From Defluviicoccus sp. (GTDB taxonomy: Bacteria > Pseudomonadota > Alphaproteobacteria > MPNO01), in NCBI GenBank assembly GCA_022823775.1, contig JAJEHI010000174.1, forward strand, positions 1-64,000: DNA of 64,000 nucleotides. The letters are read 5' to 3'. Positions 44,983 through 58,758 of the stretch are shown one piece after another. The position numbers and the translations under genes are program-made. Under the pieces are notes generated by a model, which saw only the letters and a program-made list of their open reading frames with translations, ran no database searches and was not told where the DNA came from. Numbering within the stretch: the first letter of the stretch is position 1; each line of letters starts with the position of its first letter.

Positions 44983-45519
44983 CTATTTGGGCGCCATCAC
45001 CATGACCATCTGCCGGCCTTCCATCTTGGGCAGCTGCTCGACCTTGGCCAGCTCCTCGAGCTCGTCGCGCACCCGGAAGAGCACCTTCAGACCGAGATCC
45101 TGATGCGCCATCTCGCGGCCCCGGAAGCGCATGGTCACCTTGACCTTGTCGCCCTCGTCGAGGAACCGCCGGATGAAGCGCATCTTGACGTCGTAGTCGT
45201 GCCGGTCGATCGCCGGGCGGAGCTTGATCTCCTTGACCTCGATCGTCTTCTGCTTCTTGCGGGCCTCGGTCTTCTTCTTCTGCTGTTCGTATTTGAGCTT
45301 GCCGTAGTCGAGGATCTTGCAGACCGGCGGGTCGCTGTTGGGCGACACCTCGACAAGATCAAGGCCGCGCTCGGCCGCAAGTTCGATCGCATCCGGGGTG
45401 GGGAAGACACCGAGGACATCGCCGTTGGTGTCGACGACCCTGACGGCCTGGGCCCGGATCGCCTGGTTGACGCCGCGTTCCTCGCGAACGGGCGGCTCCA
45501 TTATGGGTGGTCTTGCTAT
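44983..45519 (-). CDS. infC: Translation initiation factor IF-3 (AUA start)
   Basis: A 178-aa factor that edits start-codon choice on the 30S subunit. The core is [42 protein letters not shown] and [17 protein letters not shown]. The ORF track starts at the ATG at 45501, but in-frame upstream codons ATA GCA AGA CCA CCC ATA give (I)ARPPI, which matches the ARRP-type N-terminus of alphaproteobacterial IF-3, and GGGAG lies 8 bases before that ATA at 45519. No ribosome site serves the ATG at 45501. infC commonly begins with AUU, AUC or AUA for autoregulation by IF-3 itself. Confidence 0.93.
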   Translation of the reverse strand: MARPPIMEPPVREERGVNQAIRAQAVRVVDTNGDVLGVFPTPDAIELAAERGLDLVEVSPNSDPPVCKILDYGKLKYEQQKKKTEARKKQKTIEVKEIKLRPAIDRHDYDVKMRFIRRFLDEGDKVKVTMRFRGREMAHQDLGLKVLFRVRDELEELAKVEQLPKMEGRQMVMVMAPK

Positions 45520-45548
45520 GGACCGGTCTCCCTGTTTTACGACACTGC

Positions 45549-45590
45549 CGGCACGGATGCGGCCCGCGTCATCCGGCGCGGGCCGTGCCG
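45549..45590 (-). other. Stem-loop in the thrS-infC spacer
   Basis: CGGCAC and GGCCCGCG pair with CGCGGGCC and GTGCCG (8 + 6 bp, 6-base bulge, 8-base loop). It is not followed by a T tract. It may stabilise or process the mRNA, or tune read-through into infC. Confidence 0.4.
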
Positions 45591-45621
45591 ATAAAGCAAC
45601 AATTCGTGGTTTTCGTTGCAG

Positions 45622-47580
45622 TCACGCGTCGGCGTCTTGGTCCGGACCGGCAGCTTCCGCCTTAAGTCTATCGATAGCCGTATCCAGCGCAAGGACTTCT
45701 TGGTTCCTGCCTCCGAGACGCCGCACGGCGACCGTGCGGGCCTCGACCTCGTTGCGCCCCACCACGAGCATCACCGGCACCTTGCGGACGCTGTGCTCGC
45801 GGACCTTGTAGCCGATCTTCTCGTTCCTGCGGTCGAGCTCCACATGCAACCCCGCCTTCCTCGCGGCGGCCGCGACCTCGTCCGCGTAGTCGTCGGCATC
45901 GCCGGTGATCGTCGCGACCACCGCCTGCAGCGGCGCGAGCCAGAACGGCAGATGGCCGGCATAGTGTTCGAGCAGAATACCGAGAAAGCGCTCAAGAGAT
46001 CCGAACAGCGCCCGGTGCAGCATCACGGGACGATGGCGTTCGCCGTCCTCGCCGATATAGGCGGCGTCCAGCCGCTCGGGCAGGTTGAGGTCGACCTGGA
46101 GCGTGCCGCACTGCCAGTCGCGGCCGATCGCGTCGCGCAGGACGAATTCGATCTTGGGCCCGTAGAACGCCCCCTCTCCCGGGTTGACGCCGTACTCCAC
46201 GCCCATCCCGTCGAGCGCGCCCCTGAGAGCACCTTCGAGCCGGTCCCAGACCTCGTCCGAGCCGATCCGCTTCTCCGGCCGGTCGGAGAACTTGATACGC
46301 ACGTCCTCGAATCCGAAATCGCGGTAGATGTCGACGATCAGGGCGATCACCGTCCGGCACTCGGCCTCCATCTGCTCCGGCGTGCAGAAGATATGCGCGT
46401 CGTCCTGGGTGAACGCGCGCACCCGCATCAGACCGTGCAGCGCGCCGGAGGGCTCGTAGCGGTGGACCCGGCCGAACTCGGCGACGCGAAGCGGCAGGTC
46501 GCGATAGCTCTTCATGCCCTGGCGGAACACCTGCACGCCGCCCGGGCAGTTCATTGGCTTGACCGCGAACACCCGCCCGTCCTCCGTCTCGGAGGTGAAC
46601 ATGTGCTCGCGGAAGGTCTCCCAGTGGCCGGAGAGCTCCCACAGCGAGCGGTCCATGAGCTCGGGCGTGGAAATCTCGACATAGCCGGCCGCGTCCTGGC
46701 GGCGGCGCATGTACTCGATCAACCTGAGATAGAGGCTCCATCCCCTCGGATGCCAGAAGGCGGACCCGGGCGCCTCCTCCTGGAAGTGGAACAGGTTCAT
46801 CTCGCGCCCGAGGCGGCGGTGGTCGCGCCGCTCGGCTTCCTCGAGCTGGTGGAGATGAGCCTTCAGTTCCTTCTCGTCGCGCCAGGCGGTGCCGTAGATG
46901 CGTTGCAGCATCTCGTTGTTCGAGTCGCCCCGCCAGTAGGCACCGGCCACCTTCAGGAGCTTGAAGCCCTTGCCGACATGGCCGGTCGACGGCAGATGGG
47001 GCCCGCGGCACAGATCGTGCCACTCGCCCTGCCGATAAACCGTCACCGCTTCGTCGTCCGGCAGGCCTTCGACGATTTCCGCCTTGTAGTGCTCGCCCCG
47101 CTCCCTGAAGCGCCCGACCGCGCCCTGCCGGTCCCACACCTCGCGGACGATGGGTTCGTCGCGGGCGACGATCTCGTGCATCTTGCGCTCGATGACCTCC
47201 AGGTCCTCGGTCGAGAACGGGGTCTCGCGCGCGAAATCGTAGTAGAATCCGTTCTCGATCGCCGGGCCGATGGTGACCTGGGTGCCGGGGAACAATTCCT
47301 GCACCGCCTCGGCCATCACATGGGCGGCGTCGTGGCGGATCAGCTCCAGCGCGTCGTCCGAACGGCGCGTGACGATCTCGACCGCGGCATCGCGCCCGAT
47401 CGGCCGCGCGAGATCGCGAACCTCGCCGTCGACCTTGACCGCGATCGCCGCCTTCGCAAGGCCGGGGCCGATCGACGCGGCAACGTCCGCGCCCGTCGGC
47501 GGCACATCGAAGGGCCGCCGGCTGCCGTCGGGGAGGGTAACGACCACGCGCGCCGTCTGCTGTTGGGTTGCGGTTGCCAT
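45622..47580 (-). CDS. thrS: Threonine--tRNA ligase
   Basis: A 652-aa class II synthetase with the full domain order: TGS domain ([15 protein letters not shown]), editing domain with [17 protein letters not shown] and the second-half [10 protein letters not shown], catalytic core ([23 protein letters not shown] with the zinc cysteine, [16 protein letters not shown]) and the C-terminal anticodon-binding domain. It is the first gene of the operon thrS-infC-rpmI-rplT-pheS-pheT-lepA. A promoter is visible at 47619-47647. Confidence 0.98.
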   Translation of the reverse strand: MATATQQQTARVVVTLPDGSRRPFDVPPTGADVAASIGPGLAKAAIAVKVDGEVRDLARPIGRDAAVEIVTRRSDDALELIRHDAAHVMAEAVQELFPGTQVTIGPAIENGFYYDFARETPFSTEDLEVIERKMHEIVARDEPIVREVWDRQGAVGRFRERGEHYKAEIVEGLPDDEAVTVYRQGEWHDLCRGPHLPSTGHVGKGFKLLKVAGAYWRGDSNNEMLQRIYGTAWRDEKELKAHLHQLEEAERRDHRRLGREMNLFHFQEEAPGSAFWHPRGWSLYLRLIEYMRRRQDAAGYVEISTPELMDRSLWELSGHWETFREHMFTSETEDGRVFAVKPMNCPGGVQVFRQGMKSYRDLPLRVAEFGRVHRYEPSGALHGLMRVRAFTQDDAHIFCTPEQMEAECRTVIALIVDIYRDFGFEDVRIKFSDRPEKRIGSDEVWDRLEGALRGALDGMGVEYGVNPGEGAFYGPKIEFVLRDAIGRDWQCGTLQVDLNLPERLDAAYIGEDGERHRPVMLHRALFGSLERFLGILLEHYAGHLPFWLAPLQAVVATITGDADDYADEVAAAARKAGLHVELDRRNEKIGYKVREHSVRKVPVMLVVGRNEVEARTVAVRRLGGRNQEVLALDTAIDRLKAEAAGPDQDADA

Positions 47581-47618
47581 GGTTCCTTTCGCGACTACGC
47601 CGCCGGACGGACCGCGCG

Positions 47619-47647
47619 CATTTAGCGCAATCGCGGCCCGGTCACAA
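47619..47647 (-). promoter_or_regulatory. thrS operon promoter
   Basis: On the minus strand TTGTGA, 17 bases, TAAATG, about 40 bases before the thrS ATG. No T-box-like leader fits in the short remaining space. Confidence 0.55.
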
Positions 47648-47655
47648 GCGGCGGG

Positions 47656-48408
47656 TTACAGGCGCTCCAGCACGGCGGCGGCAAAGATATAGGCCCCGAG
47701 CGCGAGAATGCCCACGAAAAAGACGCGCCTGAACCGCTCTTCGGACAGGCGACGGCGGATCCGCTGGCCGATCGCCATGCCGATCAGGGCGGGAACCAGC
47801 GCGGCGGCCGACACGATCCCGGTATCCCGGGGGAAGAGCCCCGAGCCGCCCAGCGCCACGGCGAGCGCGAGCGCGGAGGCGCCGAACAGGAACCCCATCG
47901 CCTGGACCAGCGCGTCGCGACCCAGCCCGATCGCCTGCAAGTACATGATCCCGGGAACGACGAAGGAGCCGGTCATCCCGGTGAGGATTCCGTTCACCGA
48001 GCCGAACAGGGGTCCCGCCCAGCCCTCGGCGCGCGCCGGTATCTCGAACCGCCATCCGCCGAGGCTGAGACCCGCATAGAGGAGAAGGATCAGGCCGAGC
48101 AGCGCCGACAGGAGCGCGAGGTCGACCCGGGTGAGCGCCATCGCCCCGAGCCAAACGGTGACCGTCGCCGCCAGCATGAACGGCCACAGCCTGCGGACGA
48201 TTATCCGCGCGTTCCCGCCGACCGCCGCCTGCCAAACATTGGTCGCCGCCGCCGGCATGGTGAGCAGGGCCATCGCCGTCGTCAGATCGAGGAAGATCGC
48301 CAACAGCCCGAGGCTCACGGTCGGCAGGCCGAGGCCGATCACCCCCTTGATACCCCCGGCGAAGAGGAACACCGCCGCGATCCCCGCGATGATGAACGGA
48401 TCGGTCAT
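47656..48408 (-). CDS. TauE/SafE-family membrane transporter
   Basis: A 250-aa inner-membrane protein with about eight hydrophobic segments and the two half-repeats of the family: FLFAGGIKGVIGLGLPTVSLGLL in the first and FGSVNGILTGMTGSFVVPGIMYL in the second. Members export sulfite, sulfoacetate or other anions. The ATG at 48408 is chosen because it opens directly into helix 1. No sulfur-metabolism genes are adjacent. Confidence 0.88.
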   Translation of the reverse strand: MTDPFIIAGIAAVFLFAGGIKGVIGLGLPTVSLGLLAIFLDLTTAMALLTMPAAATNVWQAAVGGNARIIVRRLWPFMLAATVTVWLGAMALTRVDLALLSALLGLILLLYAGLSLGGWRFEIPARAEGWAGPLFGSVNGILTGMTGSFVVPGIMYLQAIGLGRDALVQAMGFLFGASALALAVALGGSGLFPRDTGIVSAAALVPALIGMAIGQRIRRRLSEERFRRVFFVGILALGAYIFAAAVLERL

Positions 48409-48557
48409 TGCCGCACCCCGATACGCGCCGGCTCGCGTCCGCCGTCGCATCCGCGGCGGCCTGCTTTCGTGGCTCCGGTTTCGATGATAGGGTCCGAAAG
48501 TCGGAAAACGACGACGCCGATGATCCCCGAACGCAGACGAAACTGGGAAATCCGCCT

Positions 48558-49331
48558 GTGAAAGCGGACGGACCCGAGACGGTCGCGATTTTATCACGCC
48601 CCGGCGGCGCGACAATCGCCTACCGGCGCCTCGACGGAAGCGAGCCGGGCGTGATGTTCCTGGGCGGGTTCCGCTCGGACATGACCGGGACCAAGGCAAC
48701 CGCCCTTGAAACAGCGTGCCGCGCGGCAGGACGCGCCTTCGTCCGTTTCGACTATTCCGGGCACGGGCAGTCTTCCGGCGACTTCCTCGACGGGACGATC
48801 GGAAGCTGGCGGGACGACGCGGTCGCGGTGCTCGACGAGGCGGCGCTCGGACGGCAGGTCCTGGTCGGCTCCTCGATGGGCGGGTGGATCATGCTGCTCA
48901 TGGCGCTCGCCCGTCCGGAGCGTATTGCGGGGCTGGTGGGCATCGCCGCGGCGCCCGATTTCACCGAGGACCTGATGTGGAACCGCTACGGCGGGGACAT
49001 GCGCGCCGAATTGAAGGAAAAAGGCGTCCTTTACGTACCCTCGGATTACGACGACGAGGATTATCCGATCGCCTACAGGCTGATCGAGGAAGGCCGCCGG
49101 CACCTCCTGTTGCGCCGCCCGATTCCGATCCACTGCCCGATCCGGCTGCTCCACGGCAAGCGGGACGAGGACGTGCCGTGGATGACGGCATCGCGCATCG
49201 CGGGACAGGTGCTGAGCGAAGACGTTCGCGTGTTCCTGGTGCCGGACGGCGATCACAGACTTGCGCGCGAGCGGGACCTCGCCCGGTTATGGGCCTCGGT
49301 CGACGAGCTCTGCACCTTGGCCGAAGGCTGA
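48558..49331 (+). CDS. Alpha/beta hydrolase, ABHD10-like
   Basis: A 257-aa hydrolase with the nucleophile elbow GSSMGGW, aspartate in LLHGKRDEDVPW and histidine in GDHRLARERD. FLGGFRSDMTGTKATALE followed by FDYSGHGQSSGDF is typical of the ABHD10/palmitoyl-thioesterase-like group. GTG at 48558 is proposed as start; ribosome-site evidence is weak, and the track extends open to 48408. The MFS gene follows after 7 bases. Confidence 0.82.
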   Translation: MKADGPETVAILSRPGGATIAYRRLDGSEPGVMFLGGFRSDMTGTKATALETACRAAGRAFVRFDYSGHGQSSGDFLDGTIGSWRDDAVAVLDEAALGRQVLVGSSMGGWIMLLMALARPERIAGLVGIAAAPDFTEDLMWNRYGGDMRAELKEKGVLYVPSDYDDEDYPIAYRLIEEGRRHLLLRRPIPIHCPIRLLHGKRDEDVPWMTASRIAGQVLSEDVRVFLVPDGDHRLARERDLARLWASVDELCTLAEG

Positions 49332-49338
49332 CCCCGGG

Positions 49339-50775
49339 GTGGCGGCAACCGACAGGTCGGCGCCCGCCGCCGGGCCCTGGCGCGACCTGATCCGCAAGGA
49401 ACACGCGACCTATTCCGCCATCGTCCTCCTCGGCACGCTTCTCCACGCCCTGCAGGTGCTGGTGATCTCGGTGGTGATGCCGACCATCGTCGCCGACCTC
49501 GGGGGCGCGGTCTATTACGCCTGGACGGCGATCATCTACACGGTGGGCTCCATCGTGGGCGCGGCGACGGTGGAGCCGGTCACCCGCGCGGTAGGGCGCC
49601 GGGTCGGCTATGTCGCGGTCGCCGGTGTGTTCATGCTGTCCACCGCGGGATGCGCGCTCGCGCCCGACATCGCGACGCTGATCGTCGCGCGCGGCGTCCA
49701 GGGTTTCGCGGGCGGGTTGATCATAGGCGCCTCGATGGCGCTGATCGGGGTGCTGTTCCCGCCCCATCTGCGCGCCCGCATTCTCGCCGCCTATCAGGGC
49801 GTCTGGATGTTCGCGCAGCTCCTCGGGCCGGTCTTCGGCGGAGTCTTCGCGGAGATCGGCTGGTGGCGCGGTTCGTTCTGGTCGCTGATCCCGTTCATAG
49901 CCTGCTACGCCGCGCTGATCTGGTGGAAGGTGCCCGATACCCGGCCGCGCAAGGGCGAGCATGCGGGAGGCTTCCCCTTTTTCCGGCTGACGGTGCTGAC
50001 GGCGGGGGTGATCTCCATCGCGGCGGCCGGTCCGATTGACGACACCGCGTTGCGGACGGTCCTGATCGGCGCCGCGGTCGCGCTGGTCTGGGCGACGTTC
50101 CGCCTTGACCGGACCGCGCGAACGCCCTTGTTCCCGACCCGTACGCTCTCCCTCTCCGCCGTGGTCGGGCTCGGCCTCCTGATCCATTTCCTGGTCGGCA
50201 GCGTCCAGACGTCGATCACGCTGTTCGTGCCCCTGCTGCTCCAGGTCTTCCACGACGTACCGCCGATCTATGTCAGCTTCGTCAGCATCGTGCTTTCGCT
50301 GGGCTGGACGGTGGGGACCTTCATGGTCAACGGTTGGACCGGCGCGCACGAGCGGCGCGCGCTCTGGTGGGGGCCGGTGATCGTCGTTCTCGGGCTCGCG
50401 CTGATGACGGCGACGACCACCGCGCCGGGGCTGGTGCTGCTGACCGTCGCGGCCTTCCTCGTCGGCTTCGGGGTCGGCATCCACAACGTCCACCTGATCA
50501 CCCGGACCATCGCCCGGGCGGATCCGGGAGAGGAAGGGTTGACCGCGGCGTCGCTGCCTTCTGTGCGGTCCCTCGGCACCGCCTTCGGCGCGGCGCTGGC
50601 CGGAATGCTGACCGCGATCGCCGGTTTCGACGATGCGATGACCAGGGAGTCGGTCGGCGATGCGGTGACCTTCGTGTTCGGCGTCAACCTCGTCCCGGCG
50701 GTGCTGATGGCATTGCTGATGTTCCGGCTGCTCGCGGTGGATACCGCCGGATCACGGCGCGGCGAGGCTGCGTAG
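49339..50775 (+). CDS. MFS transporter (DHA2-like drug/metabolite exporter)
   Basis: A 478-aa inner-membrane protein with about 14 hydrophobic segments. After a short cytoplasmic lead (GPWRDLIRKEHATYSAIVLL) come VVMPTIVADLGGAVYYAW, the motif A-like RAVGRRVGY and GFAGGLIIGASMALIG (motif C region), which fits multidrug or metabolite export. GTG at 49339 is used as start; upstream codons in the track belong to the hydrolase gene. Its last 24 bases overlap the 3' end of the convergent SDR gene. Confidence 0.85.
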   Translation: MAATDRSAPAAGPWRDLIRKEHATYSAIVLLGTLLHALQVLVISVVMPTIVADLGGAVYYAWTAIIYTVGSIVGAATVEPVTRAVGRRVGYVAVAGVFMLSTAGCALAPDIATLIVARGVQGFAGGLIIGASMALIGVLFPPHLRARILAAYQGVWMFAQLLGPVFGGVFAEIGWWRGSFWSLIPFIACYAALIWWKVPDTRPRKGEHAGGFPFFRLTVLTAGVISIAAAGPIDDTALRTVLIGAAVALVWATFRLDRTARTPLFPTRTLSLSAVVGLGLLIHFLVGSVQTSITLFVPLLLQVFHDVPPIYVSFVSIVLSLGWTVGTFMVNGWTGAHERRALWWGPVIVVLGLALMTATTTAPGLVLLTVAAFLVGFGVGIHNVHLITRTIARADPGEEGLTAASLPSVRSLGTAFGAALAGMLTAIAGFDDAMTRESVGDAVTFVFGVNLVPAVLMALLMFRLLAVDTAGSRRGEAA

Positions 50776-51606
50776 CCCCTCTCGATAGGTCGGATAGCGG
50801 AGCATCACGCCGAGCTCGCGCTTGACGCGGTCGTTGCGGACCCGGCGGCACCCGGAATAGAAGCTCCGCGCGAGCGGCGAGAGCTCCGCGGATTCGAACG
50901 GCTCTTCCGGCGGCGGAGCGACGCCGAGCAGGCCGGCGGCGAATTCGACGACCTCCTCCTGGGAAGCTGGCTCGTCGTCCGCCACGTTGTAGACCCGCCC
51001 CGCTTCCGGCCGCGCGATCGAAGCCCGGAGCACCTGCGCGACATCTTCGACATGAACGCGGGAGAACACCTGGCCGGGCTTGACGATCCGCCGGGCGGTG
51101 CCGTCGCGGAGCCGGTCGAGCACGTTCCGGCCGGGGCCGTAAATCCCGGCGAGGCGGAAGATGCGAACCGGCATGCCGTGCGCCTCGCCGAACGCGAGCC
51201 AGGCGCGCTCGGCGGCGAGACGCAGCCTGGAACGCTCTTCGCCGGGTTGCGGCGCATCTTCTTCACTCACCCAGCCGCCGGCGCGGTCTCCATAAACGCC
51301 CGTCGTGGAGAGGTAGCCGATCCACTCCACGGCGGAGAGCCCGGCGATTGCATCTCCGAGGCCGGTGAGCACGGGATCGCCTTCCCCCAGCGGAGGGGCC
51401 GAAACCAGTATGTGGGTCGCGCGGTCGAGGACGCCCGGATCGTCGAACGGAACGGCGGGGAAACCGTCCGCGAGGAGCGCGCGGGTCCGCTCCGCCTGCC
51501 GCGCGGTGCCGACGATCCGGGAGAACTCCCCGCCGGCGGCGCGAGAGAGAGCCCGCGCGCAGTAGCCGAATCCCAGGCACACGAGCTTTCGCGGCGCGCG
51601 GGGCAT
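50752..51606 (-). CDS. NAD-dependent epimerase/dehydratase-like SDR
   Basis: A 284-aa extended-SDR Rossmann protein. The N-terminal VCLGFGYCARALSRA nucleotide loop, YLSTTGVYGDRAGGWVSEEDAP containing the Thr/Tyr active-site strand and FRLAGIYGPGRNVLDRL are typical of the YeeZ-like group. Substrate is unknown. It starts 25 bases after gltB but reads as a separate unit with no obvious metabolic link. Confidence 0.82.
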   Translation of the reverse strand: MPRAPRKLVCLGFGYCARALSRAAGGEFSRIVGTARQAERTRALLADGFPAVPFDDPGVLDRATHILVSAPPLGEGDPVLTGLGDAIAGLSAVEWIGYLSTTGVYGDRAGGWVSEEDAPQPGEERSRLRLAAERAWLAFGEAHGMPVRIFRLAGIYGPGRNVLDRLRDGTARRIVKPGQVFSRVHVEDVAQVLRASIARPEAGRVYNVADDEPASQEEVVEFAAGLLGVAPPPEEPFESAELSPLARSFYSGCRRVRNDRVKRELGVMLRYPTYREGLRSLAAP

Positions 51607-51631
51607 GCCTCGTCTCCCGGGACGCGCAGGC

Positions 51632-56179
<4,548 letters not shown>

Positions 56180-56198
56180 ACCGTCCTCCCCGCCGCGC

Positions 56199-57644
56199 TC
56201 ACGCCGCCTCCTCCGCGTCGGCGGCGGCGTGGCGCCGTTCCACATAGGCGTGGATCGCCTCGGCCGCGTCGCGCCCGTCGCGGATCCCCCAGACCACGAG
56301 AGACGCCCCGCGCACGATATCCCCGGCCGCGAACACCCCGTCTATCGCGGTCATCATGGTCCGGTGGTCGATCTGGACCGTGCCCCACCGGGTGACCGTG
56401 AGCTCGGGCGCGCCGAACAACGCGGGCAGGTCCTCGGGATCGAAGCCGAGCGCCTTGATCGCCAGGTCGGCGTCGGTGACGAAGCTCGACCCCTCGATCG
56501 GCTCCGGTGTCTGGCGCCCCGCGGCATCCGGCACGCCGAGATGGATCCTGAGCGCGCGGACTCCGGCGACGGTATCGTCGCCGACGAAGGCCTCGGGCGT
56601 CGCCAGCCAGGAGAATCGGACGCCTTCCTCTTCGGCGTAGCGGACTTCGCGCCGCGATCCCGGCATGTTCTCCCGGTCGCGCCGGTAAAGGCAGGTGACC
56701 GACTTCGCGCCCTGGCGCACCGCGGTGCGCACGCAGTCCATCGCGGTGTCGCCGCCGCCGATCACGACGACTTCCTTGCCCGCCGCGTCGAGCCGGCCGT
56801 CGTCGAAGGCGGGAACCGCGTCGCCGAGGCCCTTGCGGTTCGAGGCGGTGAGATAATCCAGCGCGGGCACGATGTTGTCGAGCCCGCCGCCTGGCACCTG
56901 GATGTCGCGGGCCCGGTAGACGCCGGTCGCGATCAGCACCGCCTCGTGCCGTTCGCGGATATCGGCGAGGCTCGCGTCGCGGCCGACCTCGAAGCTTCGG
57001 TGAAAGACGATGCCGCCCTCTTCGAGAAGCGCGATGCGGCGCGCCACGATCGTCTTCTCCAGCTTGAAGTTCGGAATGCCGTAGACCAGCAGCCCGCCCA
57101 TGCGGTCGTGGCGGTCGTAGACGTGGACCTCGTAACCGCGCCGGCGAAGCTGCTCGGCCGCCGCGAGTCCCGCCTGGCCGGCGCCCACGATGCCGATCGA
57201 GCGGCCGAGCTCGCGCGGCGGGATCGGCGGCCTGACCCAGCCGCGTTCGAAAGCGGTATCCGTGATGTAGCGCTCCACCGAGCCGATGGTCACCGTGCCG
57301 TGGCCGGACTGCTCGATGACGCAATTGCCCTCGCACAACCGGTCCTGCGGACATATCCGGCCGCAGATCTCGGGCATGTTGTTGGTCGCGGACGACACCT
57401 CGTAGGCTTCCGCGAGCCGCCCTTCCGCGGTCAGCATCAACCAGTCGGGGATGTTGTTGTGCACCGGGCAGTGGATCTGGCAATAGGGCACGCCGCATTG
57501 CGAGCACCGGCTCGCCTGCGCCACCGCGCCGTCGGTGGTGAAGATGTCGTAGATCTCGTCGAAATCGGCGCGGCGGGTCTCGGCGCTCCGCTTCTCCGGC
57601 GTCGCCTGCGGCAGATCGACGAACTTCAACATACGGCCGGACAT
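56199..57644 (-). CDS. gltD: Glutamate synthase (NADPH) small subunit
   Basis: A 481-aa flavoprotein that passes electrons from NADPH to GltB. The N-terminal [4Fe-4S] cysteines are in SRCSQCGVPYCQIHCPVHNN and CGRICPQDRLCEGNC; the FAD loop is GIVGAGQAGLAAAEQLRRRG and the NADPH loop VVIGGGDTAMDCVRTA. GGGAG precedes the ATG at 57644; the track start at 57749 lies beyond it in the leader. It heads the gltD-gltB operon, with a promoter at 57748-57775. Confidence 0.97.
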   Translation of the reverse strand: MSGRMLKFVDLPQATPEKRSAETRRADFDEIYDIFTTDGAVAQASRCSQCGVPYCQIHCPVHNNIPDWLMLTAEGRLAEAYEVSSATNNMPEICGRICPQDRLCEGNCVIEQSGHGTVTIGSVERYITDTAFERGWVRPPIPPRELGRSIGIVGAGQAGLAAAEQLRRRGYEVHVYDRHDRMGGLLVYGIPNFKLEKTIVARRIALLEEGGIVFHRSFEVGRDASLADIRERHEAVLIATGVYRARDIQVPGGGLDNIVPALDYLTASNRKGLGDAVPAFDDGRLDAAGKEVVVIGGGDTAMDCVRTAVRQGAKSVTCLYRRDRENMPGSRREVRYAEEEGVRFSWLATPEAFVGDDTVAGVRALRIHLGVPDAAGRQTPEPIEGSSFVTDADLAIKALGFDPEDLPALFGAPELTVTRWGTVQIDHRTMMTAIDGVFAAGDIVRGASLVVWGIRDGRDAAEAIHAYVERRHAAADAEEAA

Positions 57645-57747
57645 GCGTGCTTCGTCTCCCCTCGACGGCGGCGTTTGCTGTTGTTTCCGCCGCCCCGACC
57701 GTGCGACCGATCGGCAACGGTGCATCGACCGATGTCCTTGCCCCGCC

Positions 57748-57775
57748 ATTCTAACACACGATTTCGCGAAAACAA
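57748..57775 (-). promoter_or_regulatory. gltD-gltB promoter
   Basis: On the minus strand TTGTTT, 16 bases, TAGAAT. The predicted 5' leader is about 97 bases. Confidence 0.6.
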
Positions 57776-57782
57776 GCTCAAT

Positions 57783-57811
57783 AGGTCATAAATACTGCCA
57801 TAAATCGACCT
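57783..57811. promoter_or_regulatory. Operator-like dyad with direct repeat, upstream of gltD
   Basis: AGGTC and GACCT flank two copies of CATAAAT spaced 12 bases apart. It sits 8 bases upstream of the gltD -35 box, a usual place for an activator site. Confidence 0.4.
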
Positions 57812-57863
57812 GAAATTTTCGTGCCACGGCTTGGTGTTGCGCTGTTCAAGGAGAGAGCGCTTA

Positions 57864-57890
57864 AATTTAGTTCCGATATGGGACTAAATT
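57864..57890. promoter_or_regulatory. 27-bp palindrome upstream of uppP
   Basis: AATTTAGTTCC GATAT GGGACTAAATT: ten of eleven arm positions pair. The right arm also forms GGAC-TAAATT-GTCC with the following bases. It ends 8 bases before the uppP -35 box. The shape fits a dimeric regulator; the TTTAGT/ACTAAA arms recall Rrf2-type sites, but I do not assign a regulator. Confidence 0.55.
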
Positions 57891-57898
57891 GTCCGACT

Positions 57899-57927
57899 TT
57901 GGCCCGCCACCCCGATTCCGCTATCAT
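57899..57927 (+). promoter_or_regulatory. uppP promoter
   Basis: TTGGCC, 17 bases, TATCAT, 29 bases before the TTG start codon and directly downstream of the 27-bp palindrome. Confidence 0.55.
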
Positions 57928-57956
57928 GGGAAGTCGGCAAACCGGGAGGGCGGGCC

Positions 57957-58757
57957 TTGACGCTGCTTCAGCTCGCCGTGATCGCGGTGGTGCAGGGCAT
58001 CACGGAATTCCTGCCGATCAGCTCTTCGGGGCACCTTCGTCTGATCCCCGCGCTGAGCGACTGGCCCGACCAGGGCCTGGCGATAGACGTCGCGGTCCAT
58101 GCGGGCACCCTGCTTGCCGTCGTCGCATATCTCTGGCGGGACGTTCTCTCGATGCTGGCCGGCCTGATCCGGATCGGGTCGGGCATGGCGCATCCGGGCG
58201 TCCGGCTGACGGTCTACCTGCTGGTCGCCACGATCCCGGTGGTGGCGGCGGGCTTCGCTGTAACGGAATATCTCGGCACGGAATGGCGCGACAGCCTTGA
58301 GGTCATCGCCTGGGCCACGCTGGGCTTCGGGCTGCTTCTGCACCTGTCGGACCGTACCGGCCTTACGGTGCGCCGGATAGAGCACATGGGGCTGTCGACC
58401 GCGTTCGCGATCGGGCTGGCGCAGGCGCTCGCGCTGATCCCGGGGGCGAGCCGCGCCGGCGTTACGATGACGGCCGCCCGACTGCTGGGGTTCGAGCGGC
58501 GGGACGCGGCCCGGTTCTCGATGCTGATGTCGATTCCGACGATCGTCGCGGCCGGCGCCTTCGCCGCCAAAGAACTCGTCGAGTCGGGCGATCCGGTGCT
58601 GCAATCGAACGCCCTTGCGGCGGGCGGGATCGCCTTCGTCGCGGCGCTTGTCGCCATCGCGGCGATGATGGGGTGGCTGAGACGGGCGACGTTCACGCCC
58701 TTCGTGATCTACCGGGTGATCCTGGGCGGGGCCCTGCTCGGGATCGTCTACCTCTAG
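57957..58757 (+). CDS. uppP: Undecaprenyl-diphosphatase
   Basis: A 266-aa inner-membrane phosphatase (BacA/UppP) that recycles the lipid carrier for cell-wall and polysaccharide building. VVQGITEFLPISSSGHLRL and ALIPGASRAGVTMTAARLLG are the two catalytic signatures; eight hydrophobic segments are visible. It starts at TTG with GGGAGG 7 bases upstream. The divergent dyad region may regulate it. Confidence 0.95.
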   Translation: MTLLQLAVIAVVQGITEFLPISSSGHLRLIPALSDWPDQGLAIDVAVHAGTLLAVVAYLWRDVLSMLAGLIRIGSGMAHPGVRLTVYLLVATIPVVAAGFAVTEYLGTEWRDSLEVIAWATLGFGLLLHLSDRTGLTVRRIEHMGLSTAFAIGLAQALALIPGASRAGVTMTAARLLGFERRDAARFSMLMSIPTIVAAGAFAAKELVESGDPVLQSNALAAGGIAFVAALVAIAAMMGWLRRATFTPFVIYRVILGGALLGIVYL

Positions 58758-58758
58758 A

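Larger units (their letters stand above)
57645..57956. other. Divergent gltD/uppP control region (312 bp without a gene)
   Basis: This is the longest non-coding stretch of the window, and its centre is much richer in A and T than the surroundings. It contains the two outward promoters, a CATAAAT direct repeat inside an AGGTC/GACCT dyad on the gltD side (57783-57811) and a 27-bp palindrome on the uppP side (57864-57890). I see no ORF with a ribosome site in it. Confidence 0.7.
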
